DNA of 64,000 nt from Dicaeum eximium (Eukaryota > Chordata > Aves > Passeriformes > Dicaeidae), in the NCBI GenBank assembly GCA_013396995.1, contig VWZP01010273.1, forward strand, positions 1,395,003 through 1,459,002, written 5' to 3'. The notes beneath the pieces were generated by a model that ran no database searches, was not told where the DNA came from, and was given only the letters and a program-made list of their open reading frames with translations. The translations under genes were made by a program, and so were the position numbers. Below are positions 49,261-62,935 of this stretch, in pieces; position 1 is the stretch's first letter; every line of letters begins with the position of its first letter.

Positions 49261-52101
49261 GACTCAGAGAGTTTTGGAAATGGATATTATTAAAAACAGC
49301 CTTTGAGCTGCCTAAAGCTAGCCAGCAAAATGGTCATAATTCTTAGGAAATTCAATTAATGGAATTTCAAAATCATAGTACAGCAGATTCTTGATACTTC
49401 TTTTTCTTCTGCCATTAGCAAGCTACGTAAGTGTAATGCTGATAGATTAGTATGTATAAAATTGCTGTTTACAGACTATACTAACTCCCATGTCTTTTTT
49501 GCAAAATTTCAGCATTACTCAATGTTTATCAAAGTTGCAAGCAAAGTTTTTTTGTGAATGTTTGTACATTCCAGTGCAGTCAAGCTATGGTGTCGTTATC
49601 GCTGGCTGTGAAAACATGTGGAGTGGGATGATGGATAAAGGTCCAACTAAATACTACAAATCAAACAAACAAAAAAAAAGGATCTTTCTTACTATTTACT
49701 AAAATATTATTAAACCTGTTTTTTTCAAAAATAAAGAAATATTTTTAATGAATGGCAATGCTAAATTTGTTGTTTAGAAGTTTGTAAGTCCCTCTCTGAA
49801 GGCAAAGCAACTCACATTATCTGTTCTTGAATTACCCTCGATTTCATGCTTTGAACTACCTGAAGAGCAGGCCCCCTGCCCCCCTTCCCCATAGATGTAT
49901 TCGGAGCACAAATGCCTGGGAAGGGGGTAGGCACACAGGGAGAAAAGTACATAGGAAGTTTGTTCTCTGTCTTCTTCCACTACTCACCTTTATGCTGAAA
50001 TAGAGTGGTGGAACCAGAAATGTTTTTAAAAGGGAGCAGCTGGATGACAGGTAGTTCCTTCTGCATTTGAAGTATGTGTTGGAAGTGCTAAATGAAGAAA
50101 TGCCAAATGAAGAAAGAGTTCTGTAAAGTGTGTTTATCCTTGCTATGGATATTGATCTATGAATCCTTGCTACTCAGGACTAAATATACTTTTCATATTA
50201 CTTAGCACTTCCTGTTTCCTTGAATGCAATTTCTGGGAAATAACTAAAATGTGAAATACTACCTTGCTGTCTGGTTTACAGATAAGAGATGAAGGATCTT
50301 CCATATTTTTAAGTTGAGTCTGGGACTTCTTGAGTGTTTTGTAAAAATATTTACAGTCTTTTCACATTTGAGGAAAAGTGCTTTTGGTCTGCTTGCTTTA
50401 TTATTTGTAGCTTTGTTATAAACATGACATTATGTTAAGAAGTAGGGTATTGTTTATTTAAGAGAGATACCTATAACTTTGCATCTCTTAAATATTTGAA
50501 TTAAATAGATAAAACTGACAAAAGTTTCTTTGTCAGGAGTGCTCTCTAAAGTATGATTTTTAAACTTTTTACTTTTGTGTGTGGAGAAAACTTTACAGTT
50601 CTAAGGTAGATGAGGTATTGTGCATCTGTAACAAAGATGAAGTTGTGAAGTTAGTCTAGGTAGTAACTGGACTGGTTAAATATGTGTAGGCAAGGGATCA
50701 GATGTTCCACTTTCTCTCTTCTTGTTCTGTCATTTCATTAATCTGTTATCTTGTTGGTTTTATGGGCTGAAATTCTAAAGCTACAAAGTGTACATTGAAC
50801 AAAAGTATGAAGCTGTAGCGTGATGGAGAAACCAATAAAGAGGTGGAAGGAGAATAGTATCCTGCTTTTTCTAAGTAGGAGAAAGTTTTAGGGAAGGTTA
50901 GCTGGTATTATTTTTAGATTAAGTTACTGGAATGCTGCATTGGGTAGCCAAATCCTTACCTGCTCTCTGTTTATAAGTAGCTGTCTTCTGAGAGGGAGAA
51001 CTTGCCTGGCATTTAATAATGAATAGAAACGTATTGAAAGATCTTGTGGGGGCATAAAGACTGATGCTGAGATGTGTTGTAATTGGTCAGGTATGTTAAA
51101 CACTGTGTGTGACTTGTTTGGTGTTTGCTTTGAAGAAATTATACTATGCTAGCAGTGAAGGATTCAATGTTTAATTGGCCATCCACTTCCTTTTATCATG
51201 TGGAAGTATAAGGTGTTTTCTACTAATTATACCTTTTGCAATAAAAACTCTAATCTGATATTGAAGGTGACACATTGTGAAACATAGCTTCCTTCTAGCA
51301 AGAAGAGAATTGCTTGTATATCTACCGTGAAGGGTTCTTCTCTTACAAATATGAAGAGACATTTGTGTCAGGTAAATCCAGGTAGAGCTGAAAGTAAATT
51401 AAACTCAGCTGCAATTATGGAATATGAGTATCTTTATGAACAGATATCTGAAGTAGCAGTGTTAATTTGTAACTTGGTTGAACCTAAAACAGCATTCAAG
51501 TGAAGATAGTGGGTTAACAACAAAAACTTCAAATACTTGATGTCCAAGAAGGAAATGAGTGTTTGTTTCGGGGTCTGCTATGTGTTTCAGTGATTTACAG
51601 GTAAAAGTTAAGGGAAGAATAGCTGTAGTCTGCCATACCTTTCTTAAACTTGTAAAGTAGCTCTCATGTTGGCTTTTATCATTGCCTGTAGTGGTCTTGT
51701 GATTTATGTCAGTATATAGCAAGATACTAAGTAACATCTCTGAAAAGTTTTTGCTGTTTGGAAAAGCCTTAGATATTTAATTTTCAGGCTCAAAAAAACT
51801 TCATTGCTTTAGTTCATTTATATCTGGGCAGTCTTGTGTGCTAGATACTGAATTCACTAATGTGGAAAATTCTAGTTGTAATTGTGTTTTAGTGTTAGTA
51901 GGATTCTTGTTTTTCTTCCTATTTATCATGTAGAATCAATGCAGGTATTTATAAGAATGAGATGTCTTCTATTATGGTTTCTGAGTCAGCAACATTTTTT
52001 TAAAACAGTATCCATTTTATGGTGATACATGTGCTTAACCTTCAAATTCTAAGAATAATCACATTGAAGTCAGTAGAGTTTAGTGAGTGCAGTGGGATTG
52101 T

Positions 52102-52636
52102 TGTCACTGTCTAATCCCAGGGGGCAGCTAAGTACAGTGCAGCTGCTCAATCAGATACCCCACTCACCACAGTGGCCTAGGAAGAATTGGAAAAAGGTAA
52201 AACCCATGAGCTAAGAAAACAGCAGTTTAATGATTTAAATAAAGTGAAATATAGTAAAAATAATGAAAAGGGAGATTACAAAAAGAGAGAGAGGAATAAA
52301 AACGGAGAAAGACAAGGGATGCCCAGTGCAATTGCTCACCATTTGTTCATCTGTTCCCAGCCAATCCCCCCAGTTTCTATACTGAGCGTGACTTTCTATG
52401 GGATGGAACATCCCTTTGGCCAGTTTAGGTCAGCTGTCCTGGCCATGCACCCTCCTGGCTTCCTGTGCCTGTGGTCGATGGCAGAGCACAGGAAGCTAAA
52501 AAGTCCTTGACTTAGACTAAGCTATACCCAGCACCATCAGTGTGTTATCAACATTATTCTCAGACTAAATCCAAAACACAGCCCTGTACCAGCTACTAGG
52601 AAAAAAATTAACTCTGTCCCAGCCAAAACCAGGACA
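52102..52636 (-). mobile_element. Solo LTR of an endogenous retrovirus, antisense to UBE2K
   Basis: A 535-bp LTR in minus orientation. On the minus strand it begins TGTCCTGGTTTTGGCTGGGA and ends GTGACA, giving the TG...CA termini expected of an LTR. It is flanked by a 5-bp target-site duplication with one mismatch (ATTGT at 52097-52101, ACTGT at 52637-52641). The start, the internal block around 52336-52440 and the end resemble an LTR family I know as abundant in songbird genomes; I cannot name the subfamily with certainty. A 5-bp duplication would fit an ERVL-type element. The TATA region on the minus strand reads TATAGAAA, apparently degenerate. No gag, pol or env sequence is adjacent, so it is a recombined solo LTR. 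Confidence 0.88.
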
Positions 52637-52799
52637 ACTGTGTGAAAAAAACTTGAGTGTGCTTAGTCAATTAAAAGGCATAAAGGTATAAAAAGGTGTA
52701 AACATAAGAACATTTAAAGTGTCATTATTATATTGGTACCAGTCTCTCAGAAGGTGTGCATATGATTTAAAAAGTGTGTGAGGAGGGTTTTAGCACACT

Positions 52800-53525
52800 G
52801 GAGCTTGGGGCTGCTATGCAAAAAGGAATCTTAGTAGGCTGGAGAAATGAATGTCCTGGCAGGAACCTTTTGAAGCTCAGGTAAGGTAGGTGCCAAGTCC
52901 TACACCTGGGAGGAAGTAACTCCATGCATCCATATGTACAGCTGGGAGACTGACTGGAAATGAAGCAGTCTAGAAGGAAAATAACTTCATGACCTAGAGC
53001 AAGTTGAACATGATGGTGGCAAAGAATTGTGAGAAATGATTCTTCACCCATGTTCTGTGCTTGAGAGAACATGTGTGATGTTCTGTGTTCAGATACATAC
53101 ACGAATGAACTGAGCAGAAGATTGTCAAGGTGGTTAAGGGACTGGAGCATAAGATGTGTGAGAAGCTGGTGAAAGAGTTGATGTTGTTGAGAGAACTATT
53201 GAGAGGGACATCCTCCTGTTATCCATAAATACCTAATGAGAGACTCCTCAGAAGAGCCAGACTTGTCTCAGAAGTGCATGGGAATATGGTAAGAGGTGGC
53301 AGACACAAGCTGGAACATGGAAAATTCTGACCAGACACTGGGGAAAAAATTACAGTGGTGGCAGTCAAACATTTAAGCAGCGTGATCAGCAAGCTTCCAG
53401 AATCTCTGTCCTTGGAGTTGTTCAAAACTCAACCAATTCTTAAACAACTTGCTCATGTTGGACCTGCTTTGAGCAGGAGGTAGGGACTAGAAGCCACCCA
53501 GCTGTCTCTGCCTGCGTGATTACAG
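52800..53525 (+). mobile_element. Decayed CR1 LINE remnant
   Basis: Landmarks of CR1 occur in order on the plus strand: a GGCTGGAGAAATG block (about 52838), GTCCTACACCTGGGAGGAA (about 52898-52916), CCATGCATCCATATGTACAG (52922-52941), AACATGATGGTGGCAAAGAA (53008-53027), CACAAGCTGGAACATGG (about 53304-53320), and TTGAGCAGGAGGTAGGGACT (53470-53489) corresponding to the conserved 3' end. Frames are broken throughout. It lies just downstream of the solo LTR and is clearly older than the CR1 at 37960-38805. Boundaries are approximate. Confidence 0.75.
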
Positions 53526-55268
53526 AATCTCTAGTATAAGTTTGGTGTTTAATTACTGGGGTTTTTTTGTCAAAGAAAACATAAAAGGGTTCCAACTCTG
53601 TCGCCAAATCTGGTAAAACTTTCCCCTGTAAACAGATAAAAAAATTTTAAAGTAGACCATTTCTTTTTAGTTTAAAAGTTTTCACTGTTGTATGACAATA
53701 ATGAATCCTCTTCAGATTGGAGGCTGGGTTTTTCTGGTAGATGCAAAGCTGTCGGGGTTTTTATGTTGAACAAGTTCTAGTTTGGAACCCTGAAAGTTGA
53801 ACAAATCTGAGTTTTGTACTACTTCTTTAAGCTTCATTTCTCTGAGATGTGAAGATCATCTTAACTTTAAAATAGTTGTTTGTGAGGTCTTTGGTACATT
53901 GCCAAAAATAATTTTGTCTGCTGTGTTTTTAGCCATGCCTACAGTTTTAGGCAAGACAAGGTTTAGACCTCTTTCCTATAACTGCATAAAAAGAACAGTG
54001 GAACGCCATTACTATGCATCTTTGGTTTTCTTAATCCTGTCTGTGGTGTGTTGGTTATATCTTCTGGTTTGTACTAGAAAATAATGGAGAATGGTTCTGT
54101 ATGTCTGCTATCAAACAAGTTTGTCCATAAGTGGGGAGAAAACTTCCTCTTATTCTCATATCTGGGATAATCTTTCAAAATTATTAGGTTATTTATAGTT
54201 AACGCCTCTTTACCTGAACCATATGGCTGTTTCTCAAGTTCTGTGAGTATACCAGTGCACTTTCAGAATCAGTATTATGTAGATGCCAATCAGTACTAGT
54301 ATTAGGAATACTACTTAAATCTGTGATTTAAAATATACAATGTCAGTGATCATTTGACTAGACCTGTGAGTTTGGTGGTAGTGGGAATATTAGTGCAGAG
54401 AAGCCTAGATCTATTGCTTTTTTCTGTGTCAGTTGGTGACTTTTTTATGTTAATGTGTGTCCAGTGAGGTCCAGATTTCTAGTGAGTAGTCTACAGATCA
54501 GTTGTCAGAATCCTAAAGACTTTGGGAGTAAGTGGAAAACAGAAAAACTTAGGTAAGTTTGCATTGGAGTCAGACTCATTTGGTTGTTTTCGGTAACATC
54601 ATAAAAACCTGAGGAAGGAGAGCAGTCCCTGGTTACGGGAGTGGATTAGTCAGTTTAGGATGAGGGGATAGATTGTAGCTGATGATGGTACCCTCTGATA
54701 ACAGCCCTCTGTGGGCCTAAAGTAGTGCTAAAAATTAGCCAATCATTTACCAATTCCAGTCTTGCATTCATTCTTCTGTGCTTGTTTCCAGGAGTTTGGC
54801 TTTAATAGAAAGGAAGTGTGCGAGTCCTAAGGTTAGTTCACTTTATGCAGTATGAGATTTAAATAAAGTTAACATTTTATTATAGTAAATTTGTGTAAAT
54901 ATAAACTGCAAGAAAGTCCTGGTTAACAGTCCAGTGGTCTTTATTTTGCATTAAGCTAGTGCAGGTATTTAGAATAGTTCTTAAATTAGTTACCTGTTAA
55001 ATAGTTTTTAGATTCCTAGATTCCATAATTCTAATAAGGACTGTTGTCATTATTATACTTCATCACTTTTACACTAACAATTGCTGCTGGTATTAAATTG
55101 AGAAAATGCTTTAGGTTAAAGTTTATCATTAAGATGCAGGCTACCTTTTTGTCCTTGACAAGCTAAGTAAAATTGCTGCAATTTAGATGTAGAAAAAGAA
55201 TCCATTTATTTTATGGCAAAGATTAGGAATTTTGGCAAATAATATTCTATATGGCACTCTAGGGATGT

Positions 55269-55320
55269 TTCACGGAATCACTGAATATTCTGAGCTGGAT
55301 GTAGTCCACTCCTGCAGTCT
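55269..55320 (-). mobile_element. Short CR1 3'-end fragment, minus orientation
   Basis: TTCACGGAATCACTGAATAT and the following GAGCTGGATGTAGTCCACTC resemble the reverse complement of the CR1 3' terminus ('cacagaatcacagaatattctgagttggaagggacccac'). Only about 50 bp are recognisable. Confidence 0.6.
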
Positions 55321-58300
55321 TGACTTATCCAGTATTTTCGTTTGAGATTATATCAGTGTTAATATTTGTAATATTTGAGTCCATATATAGTTATATACAG
55401 TCCATATTTTACTTAAACAGGTATTTTAGCTCAAGCTGAAAATATTCCACTTTTTACATTTAGCTGAAAAGGAACTGTGAGAAAGTATTTTTGAGTTTTT
55501 GCTGTTAGGATGTGAAAGTACAGGAGGCTATGATGGAATAAGGTAGCATACATGAAGGGAAATCATGGTAGCTGTGTTGTATTTTCTCCAGAAGCTCTTA
55601 GAGCTTTCAGGGTGTTTAGGTAAGCCTTTTCACTTTGGAATAAGGGTCTCCATGTGGGAAGCTAGTACAGAAAAACTGTTCTTGAGCTGTTTTCACAAGT
55701 ATTCGAGCTCTGAGGCTGTGAGTGAATTAGCATAATCAATTTAAAATGAACTGAATCCTGTGATTCCTTTATATGTAGAATTGCTAACCTAAGTAGAGTA
55801 GATATACAGAGTTGACTGCAGAGTCTGCATCAAATGATCTTGTATGTTCATAAAACGACTAATTCAAAGGATGGTTCAAAATTGTTATTAAAGCATGCTT
55901 TATCTGCAGGGTATTTCAGTTCTACATCAAAAACAGAACCATGCATAAAAAGATAGGAAAAATGCATCTTTTCTTTCCCCCCTTATTTTTCTGAAGGGAG
56001 CAGGAGTCCTTTGCACTATGCCCACACTGATATCGAATATCTTAGTGGGCTCAGATCATGTTTGGGTAACTCTTGGACACGATTTATGCTCCAAGGTACT
56101 GTAAGTATCTTGCATAGCTCGACACAGCCTGTGCAGGGGCCCTTAGAGGAGTACAGCAGAGTACGTGCAGTTATGTACACACATTTCATGGCACAGCTTT
56201 AGCAGTTGAACCACACTATCCCTTACTGAGACAAGCAAGGACTGTGTAACTGCACTTAGGACTTAGGCCAGGAGAGCTGTGTCAGTTACACCTCTGGTCT
56301 CCCTGACTGATGCAATGGTTTTGTCAGAAATAGTTTAGACAGACACTAGAGCTGAAGTTTCAGAGTTCTTTTAACTTGTCCTAAGGCATTTCCAGGAAGC
56401 AGTGTCACATTCCTCTTCCAGACTCATCTCTTCTTCCTGCTTTTGTTCTCCTTGTCTTGCAGTGTTTGTGGTGAATCAAATCAGGGGTTGGGTTAAAATG
56501 AAAGAACTGTCTTGCTAATATGTGTTTATGTTTGCGGTGTAGTTGTGTGAATGCTTACACAGAATCTTTCCCCCTCCTTTACATTGATTCCGTTATCAGA
56601 AGGGAAATCGGACCTCAGCCATTGTTAGACTGGTTTAAGGTGCTGTGGAAGTAGAGTCTCTTGAGTATTTTGGCAGAATGATGTTTTAACAGCTGAACAT
56701 TAGCAGGAGTGGGTATTTACCTACTTTAAATGTAAAAAATTCTACTAAAACTTTGTGGTGCTCCACGCCTAACTCTTGCAAAATGAAGATAGTTTTAATA
56801 TTTGAGGTATTTTTGTGTTCTGACAGGAAAAGACTATCCGTCAGTATTGTTCTTGTATATTGTGATAAATATGAAAATTCTAGACCATCTAATCACCAGT
56901 AATACAGAATTCACACAGCATTCATACTTTTAGCTCCTTAGATACATTAAAATACAAGTTACTTATTAGTAACATAGTATTTTGATCAGTAAATGAAACA
57001 AATAGTATGCAAAAACAATGTCACTAGAACAGATGTAAGCCTAGAAAATATATGTTAATATGGGGGAATGAAATAGAATGTGAAATGTGGTAGAACTTCC
57101 ATGACTGAAATTGATGATAGGTTTAAAGAACATGGGAGCATTTTAAGGAGGTGCATTTCTTGGTATTGACCCTTTCTTATCTAGAAAACTGCTCTTTAAT
57201 GTGCTTTTGACGGAAGTGTTTCTTCTCTTTGCCCTGCCCCAGACTCTGGGTTGTTTGACTCTGGCATGCTCTGTGCTTTGAAGGTCAGCAGGCGCTTGCT
57301 CTATAATGCAGATGTGATCTGCTGATCTCAGCTGGTAGTGCAGCTTGTGTACGTCATAGCACTGTGGTAATTATGTGGCATTTCTGCTTCTCTTAATAAT
57401 AACAAGCTCAGGATATGCACTTGATTTTGGCTTTTAAGCCAGAGTGAGTCTAAAGGAATATTTTGGAAGTTTGAACTTCTTGCTTTGGTAGCTCTATGAG
57501 TGGGAGGCAGTGGGAATATAAAACTTTTTTTTCCTTTGGTAAGTTGAATTTGCTGTTTTGCTGCATGACAGTGCACTGCACTTTGCTTCCTAGTTGAGTG
57601 ATACCTCCTCCCTTTTTTATGTTTCCCATTTTTTGTGAAAGTGGGAAATGAGTGGATGCAGTGTACTTAGTCTGGCCTACTCTGGGGTAGCAAGGGAATT
57701 AAGAAGGGAGTGTTTGAAAAGAAAGGAGATGAGAGGCTGGTATTGACTTCTTAGACAGCAGCTGAAGAGACAAGCCTTTGTTAGGAATCTTACTTTCTGG
57801 CATGTCAGGGAAGGAGGGAGACCTGTACCATTTGGACTAAGTTCAAAATGGTACTGTAGCAAGAAGGCATAAGAAAATAACAAGATAAATATTGCAAAAC
57901 AAAGCTCCTTTGAATATTTATCCACAAATTTGCAAAGAGTTGATAAATATAATAAGAATGATGAACTTGGTTTTGTTTTTCAATTCACTTAAATAATTGT
58001 TTAATGGAGTAAATTGCTGCTGAAATATTGGAGTCTTTTGTTCAATAGAAGTTGACTCAGAGTACTTATGGCCTTATGCAAAAATTGCATTATAGATTTC
58101 ACTGGGATAGGTGATCTTTTTCTGTAAATCTGGTGAGATATGTTCATGCCAGATTTTGGTGCCGAATAAGACTGTTGTGTTAAAATATAAAATGGGTGGG
58201 AGGGTAAAAAGAGTTTATAAGGCATTGGTAACTTTATAGTGTAACAGTTTAATTTTGCTAGCGTAGCTTCAGACTAGGGTGAAGGATTTCTTACTTAATT

Positions 58301-58835
58301 TGGCTTATTAAATATTGAACCTTGTAATGTCAGTATAAAATGTTCAGATGTTCAAAAGTACCTACTTCACATTTGTAAGTCATGGTTGTAATAAAGAAGT
58401 AACTATATTTTTATTAGATTCTAGGTAGGTTCAAAAGTGGTTATTGCCAATTTACCTCATAGATGAATCAATAATTTTAAAATCCTGTTGGAAAGATAAA
58501 GAAGTAATTTTATTTGGTTTCTGTAATTGGGGAAACAATTAGTGATTGAAAATATTTTGCATGTACAAAACCTCCTTCACTAACTTTGTCCTTTGTTGAG
58601 AAGATTCCAGAGAAATTTTTCAAGTTTATTCCTTAATCTTTGCTGAAATTTTTGCATGTACATTCTTTGAGATTTTTGTCACTTCCTTAAAACTCTTTTT
58701 TAATGTGTAAGGGGCTAGTCTTAAAGCCATGAATGATTACAGAGTTTTAATACGCAGCTGATCTTAGTACAATGTTTATAGGCATCATGTATCATATAGA
58801 TGTCTTTTCAGGTTAGTTTTTTCTGGTTTAGTTTT

Positions 58836-58865
58836 GTTTATATATATATATGTATATACATGCAT
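58836..58865. repeat. (TA)n microsatellite
   Basis: A run of TA dinucleotides running into TGTATATACATGCA in UBE2K intron 1. Prone to length polymorphism. Confidence 0.9.
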
Positions 58866-61800
58866 TTGTTTCTAGAGTTTTCTGAGTTATCTTCTGTAAA
58901 AAAAGTAAATTAACAAAAAACAATAGTCCTTGATCCAATATAGAGAATGTTCCCCTTGAGACTGAAGAAAATAATTTTATAAGACCACTAAAATCACAGA
59001 CTGCAGGTAATTAATTCCTATATGGAATAGCAGGGTTTTATTATCTTTTTTTATTTGCTTTTGTTTGTTTGTTCTTTTTGTTGTTGTTTGAGGTTTTTTT
59101 TCCGCCCCGTACAATGTAATTCAGAAGTAGCCACTAGGTTTTATATTCCGGATCTAATTCTATTTAAGGTGATTTTGTGTGTTGTTTTTTCTTTTTATAA
59201 ATCCTACTTACCACCTTGGCCCTTATACCCAAAGATACTTGGTAGGAATTTGCACATGGTATCTGAATATGTAAGGAGGGACAGACAGAGCTAGAACATG
59301 CAAATAACAGTTTGACACTACTTTATTGTTTTTAAAATAACATGCTGAAGTTGTTAATATTGCTAACAAACATTATTTTCTTTTTTAGTTTTGACACCAA
59401 TAGTTAAAAACAAGTATGTTTGCTAATGGATGTATTTATGTTTCTGTAGAGTAATTTATTATACAGGGATTAAAGATCTAATGTGATGATATTGTCATGG
59501 GGGGAGTAAGTAGAGCTGGCTGGTTTTAGAAAAACTTCACTCAAAACTTTTTTTGTATGTCATCATCATCCAGTATTAAGTTTATGATGTTTGGTAGCCA
59601 TGGCTGACATGGAAACGTGAGGGATTTATTTGGAGTTTGGGTTTGTTTGTTTGAGTTTTTTGCTTCTACTCAAGAAAGTTCAACACATGCCAGGACTGCT
59701 GGCCATGTAGATAAAGAAAAATTAATTAGAAACATCTTATTCTTTCATTTTTAGTTCAACCTACCAGTCAGTATGTGTCCATACTTCACCAGCTCTTATA
59801 ATAGGCATTTTTGTGCTGATTGCTTGAGATTGACTCTCTGGTAGTCTCCTTATCAAAATAGCTGAAGAATTTGGAGGCTTTTTTAGAAAGCATAAAAAGT
59901 TCTGATGTAATTATAATTCCTATTTCTAAAAAAGCAATTTGTTCTGCTTTAGTCTTTATGAAGTAGACGTACCCAGGATCAAACTTTGAATATATAATTT
60001 TCTTCTGCCTTTAGTAAATATAGTAAATAGTATTTTGTTTATGAGAAATAAAATTTAGAAGAACAATGCAGTTTTTAATAACTTATCTTAGTATACTCTT
60101 TTATGTTGATATGTAATGGTTTTGTCTGTTTATTTTATGTCAAGGAAAACACTGGATTTTTAAGAGTAGAGGTACTGGACTAGTGAAGAGGATGATAGGC
60201 CATGAAGAAATGAAAGAGGTTTTTAAAGGCAGGTTGAAGAAGAGAGAAGGAAATGGTATTGAAGGCTCAGGAAAAAGGTTGGATTTACTGCAGAAAGGAG
60301 ACAGGCCCTCAGATTGGGCAAGGCCCTCCTTATTAAGGCCTATAGACTATGGTGAGTAAGGAGAACAGAAGAGCTTGTTATCTGCTGAGAGTAATATTAT
60401 AGAGTCCAGAGCTGCTCTCTAAAATGATTTTAGTAGAAGTAAAGATGTGTATTTATGTCTTCACGGTAGCAGAACTTACTCTTCAAATTTTCTGGTGGAG
60501 TGGATTGTATGTTCTTTGCAAGGCAGTTACTCAAATATAAAATTAGACAGTATAATTCCAGAGGTTTTTTTTTGAAGAGGAAGCAGGTGAAGACAAATCA
60601 AATATTATCAATCAATGGTTACTATCATAAATGTGATTGAGTGTCCTATCTTTGGAAGATGCTCTCAAAATGACACTTCATGAAGGATTGATTAATTTGG
60701 GTTTCTTTTTAGATATAAAAGCTTTTAGCAGTGAATAAAAGAGCATAATATGAATCTTCCCCAACCTGTCTGCATCATACTTCTAGTTTAATCTCTTATG
60801 CTTGGGTTTAGTTTCCACAAGGCAGAATAAAATCAGTTAAGCATGACTATGGCAGTGCAGAAAGAATCTTAGCAGTTGAGTTGGTCTAAAAGACAACAAA
60901 TCTTTTGACTAGACCCTAGTGTGAATTAAAGGATGCATTTAAAAAGAAAAATGGCTATGCATAATCTATCTAGACTATCAAGAAGAAAAGAGGGAACGGC
61001 ATCATGTAGTATGCCGTTTATGTAGTATGTTGCATCAATTTTCCTTTCTCTCTGTCTTGTGTTCTGTTTGTTGTTTGGGGTTTTTTGATCAGTCTTGATC
61101 AAAATTATTTTCAGGTGTGATAATGGAAAGTTCTGCTAGTGTTGGACTTGTAGATTTCTAGAAAAGGATTTTGCTTATGGACTTCTGGGCATTGCATTGT
61201 TAGAGAATTCAGCTCTGAAATTATGGAAATTAATGCTGTGAGTAATGGTATGGCTCATATTTCAGGAATTGCTAGCCCAGTAATTTAGTCACTAAATTGT
61301 TACTGGATCAACAGGAGGTGATGCTGTTTTAGACTTGGTGTGAAGTGTCTTGAGGTCTTTGTAGAACTGCTTCTGGAAAATAAACTTGGGGTGTGAAATC
61401 ACAAGTTGATTCATAAATTCTGCGTTAAGGTTATTGGTGTTAGAGAATTTTGAAGACCACTGTTTTTGGTAGAGGTGGAGGCCAAGGATTTATTCTGTTA
61501 GAACTGCTAAAATTAAATAATTTTATCCTACATGATCCTCATTAAAGAGAAATATTGTAGGAAAACACTCCAGATTTAATTTGATTAGTAATCACTTCAG
61601 TACTCTTTCTCCAGGGATGAAGAATAAAGCAGTATTTTTCAAGGTTCAGCTCAGCTTCACCTTGACAAGTGTCAGAATAACATAAAAAAAGGATCTTTAG
61701 CTATATAAAGAAAAAATTATTTTGGTATATGGAGGACATGGTAGAATTTGAACATAAATACAAAATTTAATTAATCCCTGCAGTGAAACAGAGCAGTATT

Positions 61801-62849
61801 GCCTGCTGTTTTTCCTTAAGGTGCTGTGCATGACAAATAAGTGCATGGAGACAGCTACAGATGTAGTAATAGGAGCAGTCATCTCAAAGTGAGGAACCAG
61901 GATCACTGACTCTTGAAAGAAACTGATCTTTGTGACAGACTCTGTGTTTGATTATTTTTAAACAAATTTATGGAGTTGGAAAGGATTTGTTGTGAAAAAC
62001 AGCTAGTGTGGTACTAATTGAAACTGAGTATGAAGGAGAATATCCAGACTGCTACAAGACTATGGCAGGTCACTGAAGAAAAGTAGAATGCTCAGTAGAA
62101 AATGAAGCAATCTGCAGCAGATTAATCATAGATTGTATCATTGAAATGCATCCTGTTTGCTATTAGTACAGTCCTCTAAATGAAAAGTTACTTGCAAAGG
62201 ACAAGAACTCCTGCTGTCAAGGTGGAGCTTGCCAGGTGATGTTGGCAGAGGGAGAGCAGGAGAAGCTCAGCTGAGGTTTGAGAGACTGCAGTACCTGCAC
62301 AGATAGTTACAGTGACTCACCTGTACTGGTTATTTAAACCAGTGTGCTGCTTTGAGAATGAAGAGTCCATGCACAGGGGCAGTACCTCTGACAAAGCACT
62401 GTGCAGTCACTGGGGAGGGCAAAAACTTCTGCAGGAATCCTTGCTGGGACTCTTGTCACTTGATCTGAACCTTCTGTCATGCTGCCATGAAAAAGACAGA
62501 TTTCATCTTTTAGGTTATGCTGGTTGTGATGTATCTTCAGTGAGTGCAACTGAGTTCAACAGAGTGCTCGTGGCACAGATTCTGAGACATCATCTAAATT
62601 TGTTTATGCAGGGCTGGTTAGGTGATCATAGGACATAGTAGAGAACCTTTCTAAAAAAAATCAGTATGGCGAGATTAGAATTTCAGCTTGTTTAAAGGAA
62701 AATTAAGGCTGAAAAATCAGTGTAAATGCCATATATTTTGCAAGGGGAATAAATACTAGATATATAAAAAACTTGTTGAAGCTGGAAAACAATGCTGTCA
62801 CAAGTGGGCATAAATATATTGATACTTCTAATTGTACTTCAGAAAGCTT

Positions 62850-62935
62850 TTAAAAATTGTGAGGTGTTGGAACAAGCTGCCAGTTGGAAGCGTGAAAGCA
62901 AAAAATTTAAAAGGGATGTTGGAAAGCTTGCAAGA
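62850..62935 (+). repeat. Possible ancient CR1 3' trace
   Basis: GTGAGGTGTTGGAACAAGCT (62860-62879) resembles the conserved CR1 block 'gtgaggcactggaacaggctgccc', and the following bases weakly continue it. There is too little sequence to be sure. Confidence 0.35.
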
